A stretch of DNA of 64,000 bases from contig CBDHCC010000001.1 of the NCBI GenBank assembly GCA_965261015.1, positions 186,001-250,000 on the forward strand, in the 5' to 3' direction. The stretch comes from CBDHCC01 sp965261015. Its GTDB lineage: Bacteria; Pseudomonadota; Alphaproteobacteria; Sphingomonadales; Sphingomonadaceae. A model generated the notes under the pieces. The model had not been told where the DNA came from and searched no databases. It saw nothing but the letters and a program-made list of their open reading frames with translations. Every line of letters begins with the position of its first letter. Position 1 is the first letter of the stretch. Below, piece by piece: positions 34,460 through 43,769 of the stretch. The position numbers were made by a program, and so were the translations under genes.

Positions 34460-34576
34460 CGTGGCGCTTTATCGGATCGAGGGTGCGGGGCAAGCCGGGC
34501 GGCCGGGCCGGTCCGCCCGGGCTAGCCCCCGCCGGCCCAGCCGCTATGGTCGCGCCCCGACGTCACCGGGGGGATC

Positions 34577-35827
34577 ATGCGCGCACTCGACACTCTGGGA
34601 CCCTGGCGCGGGCTGCTGGGCGTGGTCGCCATCCTGGCGCTCGCCGTGCTGTTGTCTACCGACCGGCGCGCCATCCGCCCGCGCGTGGTCGGCGCGGCTT
34701 TCGCGCTGCAGGCCGGCATCGCGCTCCTCGTGCTGCACACGGGGGCGGGCCGAGCGGTGATCGGCGCGATGAGCCGGGGGGTGTCGAACCTGCTAGCCTA
34801 TGCGGGGGCGGGCACCGCCTTCCTGTTCGGCCCGCTGGCCGCGCCCGATGTCGGCGGCAACAGCTTCGCCATCGCGGCCCTGCCGGTCATCATCTTCTTC
34901 GCATCGCTGGTGGCGGTGCTGTACCATCTGGGCGTCATGCAGTTCGTGGTGCGCTGGGTCGGCGGGGGCATCCGCGTGGTCACCGGCATCACGCGGGTCG
35001 AAAGCCTGTGCGCGGCCGCCAACATCTTCGTCGGCCAGTCCGAAAGCCCGCTCGTCATCCGGCCTTATCTCGCCAGCCTCAGCGCGCCGCAGCTGTTCAC
35101 GGTGATGACCGTCGGCATGGCGGGCGTGGCGGGCACGATCCTGGCCGCCTACGCGACCCTTCTGGGGCCGACCGCGCTGCCCTATCTGCTGGCCGCCAGC
35201 TTCATGGCGGCCCCCGGCGGCATCCTGATGGCGAAGATCGTGATGCCCGATCCGCGCGGCCTGGCGATCGTGGAGCCCGCCGCGCTGGACCTCGACATGG
35301 GCGAGGAGCGCGCGGCCAACGTCATCATGGCGGCGGCGAACGGGGCCGCGACGGGCGTGAAGCTGGCGGTCGCGGTGGGTGCGACCGTGCTGGCCTTCGT
35401 GGCGCTGGTCGCGCTGGCGAATGGGCTGCTGGGCGGGATCGGCGGTTGGATCGGAGCGCCCGACCTGTCGTTCCAGCGCATGCTGGGCCTGCTGTTCGCG
35501 CCTTTCCTGTATCTGGCCGGCGTGCCCTGGGAGGAGGCGGCGCGCGCCGGCGGCCTGTTCGGGACCAAGCTGGTGCTGAACGAGTTCGTGGCCTTCATCG
35601 AGCTGGGGGCCACTCCGGGTCTGACGACGGCCACCGTGGCGATCGTCACCTTCGCCCTGTGCGGTTTCGCCAACTTCTCCTCCATCGCCATCCAGCTGGC
35701 CGTGACCGGGGGCCTGGCCCCATCGCAGCGCGCGACGATCGCGCGGCTGGGCATCCGGGCGCTGGTGGCGGGCAGCTTGGCGAACCTGCTGTCGGCCGCC
35801 CTGGCGGGGCTGGCGCTGGCGCTCTGA
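34577..35827 (+). CDS. Concentrative nucleoside transporter (NupC/CNT family)
   Basis: A 416-residue inner-membrane symporter with many hydrophobic helices. CNT marks are LPVIIFFASLVAVLYHLGVMQFVVRWVGGGI, the conserved ESLCAAANIFVGQSESPLVIRPYL, and TKLVLNEFVAFIEL followed by FALCGFANFSSIAIQLAVTGGLAP. It would import nucleosides with protons or sodium for salvage. ATG 34577 is the only sensible start. It diverges from the queuosine precursor transporter and ends before a hairpin at 35845-35870. Confidence 0.94.
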   Translation: MRALDTLGPWRGLLGVVAILALAVLLSTDRRAIRPRVVGAAFALQAGIALLVLHTGAGRAVIGAMSRGVSNLLAYAGAGTAFLFGPLAAPDVGGNSFAIAALPVIIFFASLVAVLYHLGVMQFVVRWVGGGIRVVTGITRVESLCAAANIFVGQSESPLVIRPYLASLSAPQLFTVMTVGMAGVAGTILAAYATLLGPTALPYLLAASFMAAPGGILMAKIVMPDPRGLAIVEPAALDLDMGEERAANVIMAAANGAATGVKLAVAVGATVLAFVALVALANGLLGGIGGWIGAPDLSFQRMLGLLFAPFLYLAGVPWEEAARAGGLFGTKLVLNEFVAFIELGATPGLTTATVAIVTFALCGFANFSSIAIQLAVTGGLAPSQRATIARLGIRALVAGSLANLLSAALAGLALAL

Positions 35828-35844
35828 GACTTCCCTCTTCTTTA

Positions 35845-35870
35845 GCCCTCTCCCGCTCGCGGGAGAGGGC
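35845..35870 (+). terminator. Hairpin between the nucleoside transporter and pheS
   Basis: GCCCTCTCCCG at 35845-35855 pairs perfectly with CGGGAGAGGGC at 35860-35870 around a CTCG loop, flanked by TTTA and TTAAA. It starts 18 bases after the transporter stop, fits a terminator, and shares the CCCTCTCC motif with the repeats near 5.2 kb. Confidence 0.6.
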
Positions 35871-35905
35871 TTAAAGCGGGCGGCGGATGCGGCTAAGGGC
35901 GTTCC

Positions 35906-36988
35906 ATGACCGCCTCGCTCAAAGCCGACCTCCTCCCCCGCATAGCCGCCGCGGCCGACCCGGCGGCAGTCGAGGCGATCCGGGTCGAGGCGCTGGGCAA
36001 GCAGGGCTCCGTCTCTGCCCTCCTGAAGACCCTGGGGCGCATGACGCCCGACGAGCGCCAGGCGCGCGCACCGGCCATCCAGGCGCTGCGCGAGGAGGTC
36101 GCCGCCGCGCTCGCTGGGCGCAAGGCCGCGCTGGAGGCCGCCGCCCTCACCGAGCGCCTCGCCTCCGAGCGCATCGACCTGTCCTTGCCCGCCGACCGCC
36201 AGCCCACCGGCCGCATCCACCCGGTCAGCCAGGTCACCGACGAATTGGCGGAGATCTTCGCCGACCTGGGCTTTTCCGTGGCGCAGGGGCCGGAGATCGA
36301 GACCCAGTGGCACAATTTCTCCGCCCTCAACATTCCCGAGACCCATCCGGCGCGCGCGATGCACGACACCTTCTACCTGAACGAGGACACGCCGGAACCG
36401 CGCGTGCTGCGCACCCACACCAGCCCGGTGCAGATCCGCGCGATGATGAGCGGGCCGCCGCCCTATCGCGTCATCGCGCCCGGCCGCGTCTATCGGTCCG
36501 ACAGCGACGCCACCCACACGCCAATGTTCCACCAGGTCGAAGGGCTGGTGATCGACCGGGGCATCCACCTGGGTCACCTGAAATGGACGTTGCAGACGGT
36601 GCTCGCCGCGTTCTTCGAGCGGGACGACCTGAAGCTGCGCCTGCGCCCCTCCTACTTCCCCTTCACCGAACCGTCGGCGGAGGTCGACGTCGCCTACACG
36701 CTGGTCGACGGCCAGCGGGTGATCGGCGGCGATCCGGACGCGGCCGACGCCGGCTGGCTGGAGCTGCTGGGCAGCGGGATGGTGCATCCGGCCGTATTGA
36801 CCGCCTGCGGCCTGGACCCGGACGAGTGGCAGGGCTTCGCCTTCGGGGTCGGCATCGATCGGCTGGCGATGCTGAAATACGGCATGGAGGACCTGCGCGC
36901 CTATTTCGACGGCGATCAGCGCTGGCTGGCGCATTACGGTCTGTCCGCGCTGGACGTGCCCACCCTGTCGGCGGGAGTGGGGGCGTGA
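35906..36988 (+). CDS. pheS: Phenylalanyl-tRNA synthetase alpha subunit
   Basis: A 360-residue class II aminoacyl-tRNA synthetase subunit. An N-terminal coiled coil (residues about 5-90) precedes the catalytic domain, with motif 2-like HTSPVQIRAM...RVIAPGRVYRSDSDATHTPMFHQVEGLVID and motif 3 FGVGIDRLAMLKYG. It forms an alpha2-beta2 enzyme with PheT, whose GTG start lies inside the pheS stop. All elements are intact. Confidence 0.97.
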   Translation: MTASLKADLLPRIAAAADPAAVEAIRVEALGKQGSVSALLKTLGRMTPDERQARAPAIQALREEVAAALAGRKAALEAAALTERLASERIDLSLPADRQPTGRIHPVSQVTDELAEIFADLGFSVAQGPEIETQWHNFSALNIPETHPARAMHDTFYLNEDTPEPRVLRTHTSPVQIRAMMSGPPPYRVIAPGRVYRSDSDATHTPMFHQVEGLVIDRGIHLGHLKWTLQTVLAAFFERDDLKLRLRPSYFPFTEPSAEVDVAYTLVDGQRVIGGDPDAADAGWLELLGSGMVHPAVLTACGLDPDEWQGFAFGVGIDRLAMLKYGMEDLRAYFDGDQRWLAHYGLSALDVPTLSAGVGA

Positions 36989-39369
36989 AGCTGACGCTGG
37001 ACTGGCTGGGCGACCACCTGGATTTCGACGCCACGGTCACGGACGTCGCCGAACGGCTGACCGCGATCGGGCACGAGGTGGAGGGGGTCGACCGGCCCGG
37101 CGAGGCGCTCGGCGCCTTTCGGATCGCGCGCGTGCTGACGGCCGAACCGCACCCGGACGCCGACAAGCTGCAGGTGCTCTCGGTCGATGCGGGGCCGGAC
37201 ACCAATGGCGGAGCCCCGGTCGCGGTGGTCTGCGGCGCGCCCAACGCGCGCGCCGGTCTGACCGGCGTGTTCGGCCCGCCTGGCGCGGTGGTGCCGGCGA
37301 ACGGTCTGGAACTGCGCGTCGCCGCCATCCGCGGCGTGGAGAGCCACGGCATGATGTGTTCGGCGACGGAGCTGGGCACGGGCGCGGAGGGCGACGGCAT
37401 CCTGGAGCTGCCGGCCGACGCGCCGGTGGGCGAGAGCTACGCCGACTGGGCCGGACTGGCCGACGCGGCGATCGACGTGGCGATCACGCCGAACCGGCAG
37501 GACTGCATGGGCGTGCGCGGCCTCGCCCGCGACCTGGCGGCGGCGGGGCTGGGGACGCTGAAGCCGCTGGCCGTTCCGGAGTTCGCGGGGACGGCGGCGG
37601 GGCCGGCCGTGCGGACGGAGACCGACGCCTGCCCCGCCCTTTACGCGACCGCGGTGAGCGGCGTCACGAACGGCCCCTCGCCCGACTGGCTGCGCCGGCG
37701 GTTGATCGCGGTGGGGCAAAAGCCGATCAGCGCGCTGGTCGACATCACGAACTACGTCATGCTCGACCTGGGCCGCCCGCTGCACGTCTATGACCGGGCG
37801 ACGCTGCGCGGTCCCCTGGTGGCGCGCGAGGCGGCGGAGGGCGAGACGGTCGAGGCGCTGAACGGCCGCCGGTATGAGCTGGCACCGCCTATGACGGTGA
37901 TCGCCGACGACGCGGGGGTGCACGACATCGCGGGCATCATGGGCGGCGCGGCGTCGGGGGCGCAGCCGGGCACAACCGACGTGCTGATCGAGTGCGCCTA
38001 TTTCCAGCCGGAGGCGGTGGCGCGCACCGGACAGGCGCTGGCGCTCGCCTCCGACGCGCGCACCCGGTTCGAGCGCGGAGTCGATCCGGCGTTCCTGGAC
38101 GACGGGCTGGCGATCGCGACCGCCACCGTCGTGCGGCTGTGCGGCGGCGAGGCGAGCGCGCCGACCCGCGCCGGAGCGCCGCCCGACCTGAGCCGCACGA
38201 TCGCCTACGACCCCGCCTTGTGCGAGCGACTGGGCGGACTGGCGATCGAACCCGACCGTCAGCGCGCCATCCTGACCGCGCTGGGCTTCGAGGTGGAGGA
38301 TCGGGGCGGCGTGTTTCACGTGGAACGTCCGTCCTGGCGGCGCGACGTGGACGGTCCGGCGGACCTGGTCGAGGAGGTGCTGCGGATCGAGGGGCTGGAC
38401 CGCGTCGTCGCCGTGCCGCTCCCTCGTCCCGACGGCGTCGCGCGGCCCACGGCCACGCCCGCCCAACGCATCGAGCGCCGCCTGCGCCGGGCGGCGGCCG
38501 CGCGCGGGCTGACCGAGGCGATCACCTGGAGCTTTCTGCCCGATGCGGAGGCGCAAGCCTTCGGGGGCGCGGCCCACCGGCTCGCCAATCCGATCAGCCA
38601 GGAGATGGTGGCGATGCGCCCGTCGCTGATCCCCGGCCTGCTGGCGGCGGCGAAGCGCAATGTCGATCGCGGTGCCGCGTCGGTGCGGCTGTTCGAGATC
38701 GGCCGCCGCTACGAGGCGAAGGGCGAGCGCGAGACGCTGGGCCTGCTCTTGGCTGGCGACCAGGCCCCGCGCGGCTGGCAGGGCGGCAAGGCGCGGCCCT
38801 TCGACGCCTTCGATGCCAAGGCCGAGGCGGAGGCGCTGCTGGCCGAAGCGGGCGTGCCGGTCGATCGGCTGATGGTGATGGACGGGGCCGGCGACTCGTT
38901 CCATCCGGGACGCTCCGCCACCCTGCGCCTGGGTCCTAAGACCGTGCTGGCGCGGCTGGGAGAGTTGCATCCATCCGTGCTGGCCGTTTTCGACATCGCG
39001 GGCCCGGTCGTGGCGGCCGAACTGTTCCTGGACGCGCTGCCCGAACCGCGCCGAACCGATCGGCGGCGCGCGCCGTTCCGACCGCCCGCGCTGCAAGCCG
39101 TGGTGCGCGACTTCGCGTTCCTGATGCCGGCGGATCGCCCGGCGGCCGATCTGGTGCGCGCGGTGCGCGGCGCCGACAAGACCGCGGTCGCCGGCGCCCG
39201 CGTCTTCGATCGCTTCGCCGGCGCGGGCGTGCCCGAGGGGCAGGTGAGCGTGGGCGTCGAGGTCACGTTGCAGCCCACGGCGCGCAGTTTCACCGAGGAG
39301 GAGTTGGCGGCGCTCTCCGCCCGGATCGTCGCGGCAGCCGGCAAGGCCGGGGCGGTGCTGCGTGGCTGA
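36985..39369 (+). CDS. pheT: Phenylalanyl-tRNA synthetase beta subunit
   Basis: A 794-residue subunit of normal length. In order: an N-terminal domain beginning KLTLDWLGDHL, an EMAP-like tRNA-binding domain (AEPHPDADKLQVLSVDAG), the B3/B4 editing region (VDITNYVMLDLGRPLHVYD, near 245-265), B5, the catalytic-like core, and the C-terminal ferredoxin-fold anticodon-binding domain ending in FTEEELAALSARIVAAAGKAGAVLRG. The GTG start at 36985 overlaps the pheS stop (GTGA), ensuring coupled synthesis of the two subunits. Confidence 0.97.
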   Translation: MKLTLDWLGDHLDFDATVTDVAERLTAIGHEVEGVDRPGEALGAFRIARVLTAEPHPDADKLQVLSVDAGPDTNGGAPVAVVCGAPNARAGLTGVFGPPGAVVPANGLELRVAAIRGVESHGMMCSATELGTGAEGDGILELPADAPVGESYADWAGLADAAIDVAITPNRQDCMGVRGLARDLAAAGLGTLKPLAVPEFAGTAAGPAVRTETDACPALYATAVSGVTNGPSPDWLRRRLIAVGQKPISALVDITNYVMLDLGRPLHVYDRATLRGPLVAREAAEGETVEALNGRRYELAPPMTVIADDAGVHDIAGIMGGAASGAQPGTTDVLIECAYFQPEAVARTGQALALASDARTRFERGVDPAFLDDGLAIATATVVRLCGGEASAPTRAGAPPDLSRTIAYDPALCERLGGLAIEPDRQRAILTALGFEVEDRGGVFHVERPSWRRDVDGPADLVEEVLRIEGLDRVVAVPLPRPDGVARPTATPAQRIERRLRRAAAARGLTEAITWSFLPDAEAQAFGGAAHRLANPISQEMVAMRPSLIPGLLAAAKRNVDRGAASVRLFEIGRRYEAKGERETLGLLLAGDQAPRGWQGGKARPFDAFDAKAEAEALLAEAGVPVDRLMVMDGAGDSFHPGRSATLRLGPKTVLARLGELHPSVLAVFDIAGPVVAAELFLDALPEPRRTDRRRAPFRPPALQAVVRDFAFLMPADRPAADLVRAVRGADKTAVAGARVFDRFAGAGVPEGQVSVGVEVTLQPTARSFTEEELAALSARIVAAAGKAGAVLRG

Positions 39370-39396
39370 GCGCCGGCTCGGCTTGAGGAGGCTGCC

Positions 39397-40257
39397 ATGA
39401 CGCTCACCCGACTGTCGAACGGACGGCTGGCAGCGACGGTCGCGTCGCTGGGTGCGGAGTTGCGCTCACTTGCGGTGGACGGCCAGGAGCGGATGACCGC
39501 CGCCGCGCCCGACCACTGGCAGGGCCACGCCCCGATCCTGTTCCCGGTCATCGGCCGGGTGGCGGACGACACGGTGCGGGTCGACGGGCGCGCCTATCCG
39601 ATGCCCAAGCACGGCCTGGCCCGCCAGTCGGAGTTCGCGCGGGTTTCGGTCAGCGAGGCCAGCGCCCGCTTCCGCCTCGCCTCGTCCGAGGCGACGCGCG
39701 CGCATTATCCGTTCGACTGGACGCTCGATGTCGTCCACGCGCTGACCGACCGGCTGGAGACGACCGCCACCGTCACCAACACGGGCGGGCGGCCGATGCC
39801 CTTTTCCTTCGGCTTCCACCCCGCCTTTGCCTGGCCACAGCCGGGCGGCGCGCGCGACCGGTCCCGCATCGTCTTTGCCCAGGACGAGCCGGAGACGCTG
39901 CTGGAGATCGCGCTGGACGGCCTGATCGCGCCCGACCGGCGCGACAGTCCGCTGGACGGACGAGTGCTGCGGCTGGCGGATGCGCTGTTCGAGCGCGACG
40001 CGCTGGTCTGGCCGGCGGTGCACAGCCGCCAGGTGCGCTATGACAGCGGCGCGGGCTGCCTGACCGTCGCCTTCCCGGACAGCGACACGCTCGCCATCTG
40101 GACGCAGCCGGGCGCCGCCTTCGTGTGCATCGAGCCGTGGGTGGGCCACGCTGACCCGCAGGGCTTCGCCGGCGAGATGGCGGACAAGCCCGGCGGGCGC
40201 ATCCTGCCCCCGGGCGAGAGCGCTAGCTTCCGCCTGCGGGTGGGCGTGGAGCGCTAG
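39397..40257 (+). CDS. Aldose 1-epimerase family protein
   Basis: A 286-residue beta-sandwich protein of the galactose mutarotase superfamily. LGAELRSLAVDGQERM, HWQGHAPILFPVIGRV, PMPKHGLARQSEF and NTGGRPMPFSFGFHPAFAWP match the prokaryotic aldose 1-epimerase-like (YeaD/LacX) group, with candidate catalytic histidines in PKHG and GFHPAF. The enzyme would interconvert sugar anomers; the sugar is unknown. ATG 39397 follows GAGGAGGCTGCC. It converges with metW, overlapping it by 4 bases. Confidence 0.9.
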   Translation: MTLTRLSNGRLAATVASLGAELRSLAVDGQERMTAAAPDHWQGHAPILFPVIGRVADDTVRVDGRAYPMPKHGLARQSEFARVSVSEASARFRLASSEATRAHYPFDWTLDVVHALTDRLETTATVTNTGGRPMPFSFGFHPAFAWPQPGGARDRSRIVFAQDEPETLLEIALDGLIAPDRRDSPLDGRVLRLADALFERDALVWPAVHSRQVRYDSGAGCLTVAFPDSDTLAIWTQPGAAFVCIEPWVGHADPQGFAGEMADKPGGRILPPGESASFRLRVGVER

Positions 40258-40850
40258 ACGCCGCGACCCAGGCGGAAGACGGCGTGATCGGCCAAGAGGT
40301 TCGCCGCGCGCGCGCTCCGCCCCCGCTCCCCGCTCAGGAACCAGCACGCCTCCACCCGAACGCCCTGCGCGCGGCAAAAGGCGCGGAAGTCGTCTACCGT
40401 CAGGTGATGGATATTGGGCGTCTCGTACCAGCTTTCCGGCAGGACCCGCGTCACCGGCATCCGCCCGCCCCACGCCAGGGACGCGCGCACCCGCCAATGG
40501 GCGAAGTTCGGAAAGGAGACGAACACGGACGGGGCCACGCGTAGGAGGGCGCGGACCAGCCGGTCGGGACGGCGCGCGGTCTGCAGTGTCTGGCTGAGGA
40601 TCGCCACGTCGAAGCCATCGTCGGGATAACCCGCCAGCTCCACCTCCGCATCGCCCTGGACCACCGCCAGGCCCAGCCCGACGGCGGTGCTGACCAGCCC
40701 CGCGTCCAGTTCCAGCCCGCGCACATCGCATCCGCGCCCGTCGCGCAGCGCGGCCATCAGCGTGCCCGCGCCGCAGCCCACGTCCAGCACGCGCGCGCCC
40801 CGCGGCACGTCGGCCGCGATGACGGCGAGATCGGGGCGCAGCGCGCTCAC
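40254..40850 (-). CDS. metW: Methionine biosynthesis protein MetW
   Basis: A 198-residue class I methyltransferase-like protein: ARVLDVGCGAGTLMAALRD, RGLELDAGLV, FDVAILSQTLQ and PSVFVSFPNFAHWRVRASLAWGGRMPVT are typical of MetW. It starts with GTG overlapping the metX stop. In alphaproteobacteria and pseudomonads MetW is encoded with MetX and is needed for, or stimulates, homoserine acylation in methionine synthesis. Normal length; the SAM-binding motif is intact. Confidence 0.94.
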   Translation of the reverse strand: MSALRPDLAVIAADVPRGARVLDVGCGAGTLMAALRDGRGCDVRGLELDAGLVSTAVGLGLAVVQGDAEVELAGYPDDGFDVAILSQTLQTARRPDRLVRALLRVAPSVFVSFPNFAHWRVRASLAWGGRMPVTRVLPESWYETPNIHHLTVDDFRAFCRAQGVRVEACWFLSGERGRSARAANLLADHAVFRLGRGV

Positions 40851-41944
40851 GCCGCCAGGAAGCCCCCGATCACCCGGTCCAGCCCTGGCGTGTCGAGCAG
40901 GAACGCGTCGTGGCCGAAGGGGGACGACAGCTCGACGAAGCTCGTCGGCGCGCCGGCGGCGTTCAGCGCGGCGACGATCGCGCGGGAGTCCGCCGTGGGA
41001 TACAGCCAGTCGGAATCGAAGCTCACCACGCAAAAGCGGGTGGCGGCGTCGAAGGCCCGCGACAGCACGCCGTCGTGCGCCGCGCCCAGGTCCCAATAAT
41101 CCATCGCCCGGGTGATGTAGAGATAGCTGTTCGCGTCGAACCGGCCGGTAAAGGACAGGCCCTGGTGGCGCAGATAGCTTTCGACCTGGAAATCGGCGTC
41201 GAAGCCAAAGCCGGCCGTGTCGCGGTCCTGCAACCGGCGGCCGAACTTCTCGGTCAGGCCGCGCTCCGACAGATAGGTGATGTGGGCGGCCATCCGGGCC
41301 ACGGCCAGGCCCTTGGCCGGCGGGTCGCCCGCGTCGTAGCGGCCGCCCAGCCACCTCGGATCGGCCATGATCGCCTGACGCCCGACTTCGTGAAAAGCGA
41401 TGTTCTGCGCCGAGTGCCGGGCGGCGGACGCCACGACGATGGCGGCGGCGACCCGTTCGGGCGCGGCCGACGCGAGCGCCAGCGCCTGCATCCCGCCCAT
41501 CGACCCGCCGACGACCGCGCGCAGCCGTGGCACGCCCAGATGGTCCAGCAGCGCCTCATGGGCGCGCGCCATGTCGGGGATGGTCAGCACCGGCAGATCC
41601 ATCGCCCAGAGGGTCCCGTCCGGTCGCGCGCTCGCCGGACCGGTGGAGCCGGAACACCCCCCCAGCACGTTCGCGCACACGACGCACCAGCGGTCGGTGT
41701 CGATCGGGCGACCCGGCCCCACCATGCGCTCCCACCAGCCGGGCCGTCCCGTGCGCGGATTGGCGCGCGCGACGTGCTGGTCGCCGGTGAGCGCGTGGGC
41801 GACCAGCACGACATTCCTCCGATCGGCGTTCGGCCGTCCCACCGTGTCATAGGCGATCGTGACCGGCGACAGGGTGCCCCCGCCGTCGAGCGGCATCGGG
41901 TCGGACAGGACCACCCGGCGATCGGGACCGAAACGCGCGTCCAT
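40847..41944 (-). CDS. metX: Homoserine O-acetyltransferase
   Basis: A 365-residue alpha/beta-hydrolase-fold acyltransferase making O-acetyl- or O-succinylhomoserine for methionine synthesis. The nucleophile S148 lies in GGSMGGMQAL, and the C-terminal part has FDSDWLYPTADSRAI (acid) and PFGHDAFLLDT (histidine). The acyl donor cannot be decided from inspection alone. It is coupled to metW by GTGA and diverges from hisC, 96 bases away. Confidence 0.95.
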   Translation of the reverse strand: MDARFGPDRRVVLSDPMPLDGGGTLSPVTIAYDTVGRPNADRRNVVLVAHALTGDQHVARANPRTGRPGWWERMVGPGRPIDTDRWCVVCANVLGGCSGSTGPASARPDGTLWAMDLPVLTIPDMARAHEALLDHLGVPRLRAVVGGSMGGMQALALASAAPERVAAAIVVASAARHSAQNIAFHEVGRQAIMADPRWLGGRYDAGDPPAKGLAVARMAAHITYLSERGLTEKFGRRLQDRDTAGFGFDADFQVESYLRHQGLSFTGRFDANSYLYITRAMDYWDLGAAHDGVLSRAFDAATRFCVVSFDSDWLYPTADSRAIVAALNAAGAPTSFVELSSPFGHDAFLLDTPGLDRVIGGFLAA

Positions 41945-42040
41945 CCTCCGGGCGGGTGCGGGGTGTCCGGGGCCGTGTCAATCGCGAGCGGTTGGGCGAT
42001 GGGAACTGGATGGCCGGGCGCGGCGCGCCTATGGAACGCC

Positions 42041-43126
42041 ATGCCCCCCACCCCGAAACCCTGGATCGAGGCGATCCACGCCTATGTCCCCGGCCGCTCC
42101 GCCGGTGAGGACGGGCGACCGCTCGTCAAATTGTCGGCGAACGAGAACCCGCTGGGCACCGCGCCCGCCGCCCGCGCGGTGCTGGCCGCGCGCACGGGCG
42201 AGGCGGCGGACTATCCCGACGGCGACGCCACCGCGCTCCGCCACGCGCTGGCGACGGAGCACGGGCTGGACCCCGACCGGATCGTGTGCGGCACGGGATC
42301 GGGCGAGCTGTTGAGCCTGGCGGCGGGCTGTTATCTCGGGCCGGGCGACGAGGCGGTCTTTCCGCGCCACAGCTTTTCCCTCTACCCGATCGCGATCCGC
42401 CGGACGGGCGCCACACCGGTGGAGGCGCCGGACCGCGACTATGGCACGGACGTCGACGAATTGCTTGCCGCCGTCACCTCCGCCACCCGGCTGGTGTTCG
42501 TCGCCAATCCGAACAACCCCACCGGCACCTTCAGTCCGCGCGCCGAGATCGCGCGGCTGCACGCGGGCCTGCCGGGCGACGTGCTGCTGGTGCTGGACGG
42601 GGCCTATACGGAATATGTCGACCCGGCCGACGACGACGGAACGCTGGAGCTTGCCCGGACCGCGCCCAACGTGCTGGCGACGCGCACTTTCTCCAAGATC
42701 TACGGCCTGGCGGGCGAACGGGTCGGGTGGGCGACGGGATCCGCCCCGGTCGTGGCCGCGCTCAACCGCATCCGGGGGCCGTTCAACGTCACGGCCAGCG
42801 GGCAGGCGGCGGCGACCGCGGCGGTCGGCGACCGCGCGTTCGTGGAGCGATCCCGCCGGCACAACGCGCGGGAACGCGCCCGCTTCGCCGATCGGATGCG
42901 CGCGCTCGGCAACGCCGGCGTGCGCGTGGTGCCGAGCGAGGCGAACTTTCTGCTGGTGCTGTTCGACGGCGTGGCGACGGCGGAGCGCGCCTACCAGGCG
43001 CTGATGGAGGCGGGGGTGGTCGTGCGCTGGCTGCCGAACCAGGGGCTTGGGCACGCGCTGCGGGTCACGATCGGCGAGGCGGCGGTGATGGACCGCGTGG
43101 CGGACGTGATCGCGGGGACGGTGTAG
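42041..43126 (+). CDS. hisC: Histidinol-phosphate aminotransferase
   Basis: A 361-residue fold-type I PLP aminotransferase for the seventh step of histidine synthesis. KLSANENPLGTAPAARAVL, the ANPNNPTGT loop near 155-163, LDGAYTEY, and the PLP lysine K219 in TRTFSKIYGLAGERVGW are all present. ATG 42041 gives the usual start; other ATGs slightly upstream are out of frame or add no conserved sequence. It is alone, divergent from metX, and not part of a his operon. It could also act on aromatic amino acids, as some HisC enzymes do. Confidence 0.95.
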   Translation: MPPTPKPWIEAIHAYVPGRSAGEDGRPLVKLSANENPLGTAPAARAVLAARTGEAADYPDGDATALRHALATEHGLDPDRIVCGTGSGELLSLAAGCYLGPGDEAVFPRHSFSLYPIAIRRTGATPVEAPDRDYGTDVDELLAAVTSATRLVFVANPNNPTGTFSPRAEIARLHAGLPGDVLLVLDGAYTEYVDPADDDGTLELARTAPNVLATRTFSKIYGLAGERVGWATGSAPVVAALNRIRGPFNVTASGQAAATAAVGDRAFVERSRRHNARERARFADRMRALGNAGVRVVPSEANFLLVLFDGVATAERAYQALMEAGVVVRWLPNQGLGHALRVTIGEAAVMDRVADVIAGTV

Positions 43127-43213
43127 GACCCGGCTGGTGGGATGCCGGGGAGGACTGACGACCGTCGGCTTGCGGCCCACTATTAGCCATTGACTCCTCC
43201 CCCTTCTCCGCTC

Positions 43214-43234
43214 GTCCTGAGCCTGTCGAAGGAC
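43214..43234 (+). repeat. Family B 21-base repeat, left copy
   Basis: An exact copy of the 21-base unit also found at 31569-31589 (starting GTCCTGAGCCTG). It lies 22 bases before the GIY-YIG start codon and is the left arm of an inverted pair around that gene. Confidence 0.85.
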
Positions 43235-43256
43235 GTTGGGGCGCAGTCAGGGACTC

Positions 43257-43588
43257 ATGGCCTTTTCCGCCTACCTGCTCCGATGTGCCGATGGCCGCTA
43301 CTATGCCGGCCATTCCGATGCGCTCGAACACCGTTTGGGTCAGCACAATGCGGGCGAGTGCGGCGACTTCACCGCCCGTCGCCGGCCCGTGGTTCTCGTC
43401 TGGTCGGAGAGGTTCGCCACGAGGCGTTCGCCGCCGAGCGGCGGGTGAAGGGGTGGACCCGCGCAAAGAAGGAGGCTCTGATCGCGGGTGATTGGGAGCG
43501 GCTTCAGCGTCTCTCGCGCAACCGGCAAAAGGACGCGGATCGAGAGAGCGAAGCGTCCTTCGACAGGCTCAGGACGAGCGGGGGCTAG
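43257..43588 (+). pseudogene. Frameshifted GIY-YIG endonuclease-like gene
   Basis: ATG 43257 opens AFSAYLLRCADGRYYAGHSD and continues EHRLGQHNAGECGDFTARRRPVVLVWSERF, a clear GIY-YIG (UPF0213/YhbQ-like) domain, but the frame stops at 43448. The continuation EAFAAERRVKGWTRAKKEALIAGDWERLQ, the normal C-terminal part, is in a different frame from about 43421, consistent with loss of one base near 43413-43421. The second frame runs into the right-hand repeat, which supplies its last residues before the stop at 43588. The gene is therefore broken unless frameshifting or a sequencing error is involved. It is exactly framed by inverted family B repeats. Confidence 0.8.
43555..43575 (-). repeat. Family B 21-base repeat, right copy
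   Basis: The exact reverse complement of the copy at 43214-43234, matching 31637-31657 as well. It overlaps the 3' end of the broken GIY-YIG reading frame. Confidence 0.85.
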
Positions 43589-43769
43589 GCTGTGACCGAG
43601 GCAAGGGTGGAACGTCCGCTCGCCTCCACAAGCAGACGATCGGAAGCGTCCAGCCCGGTGGCGCTGAGTTCGGCAAGCCGCTGACCCAATATGCGGTGCG
43701 GGTGACCGCATCCTGCAAATCGAGCCAGGCGAGACCGCGAACCGGTCCGGCCACTCGCCGCGACCCCCC

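Noticed and set aside
43589..43769. Coding remnant between the GIY-YIG pseudogene and plsC
   Set aside because: Short open frames on the minus strand give readable peptides, but none matches a family I can recognise; left as intergenic.
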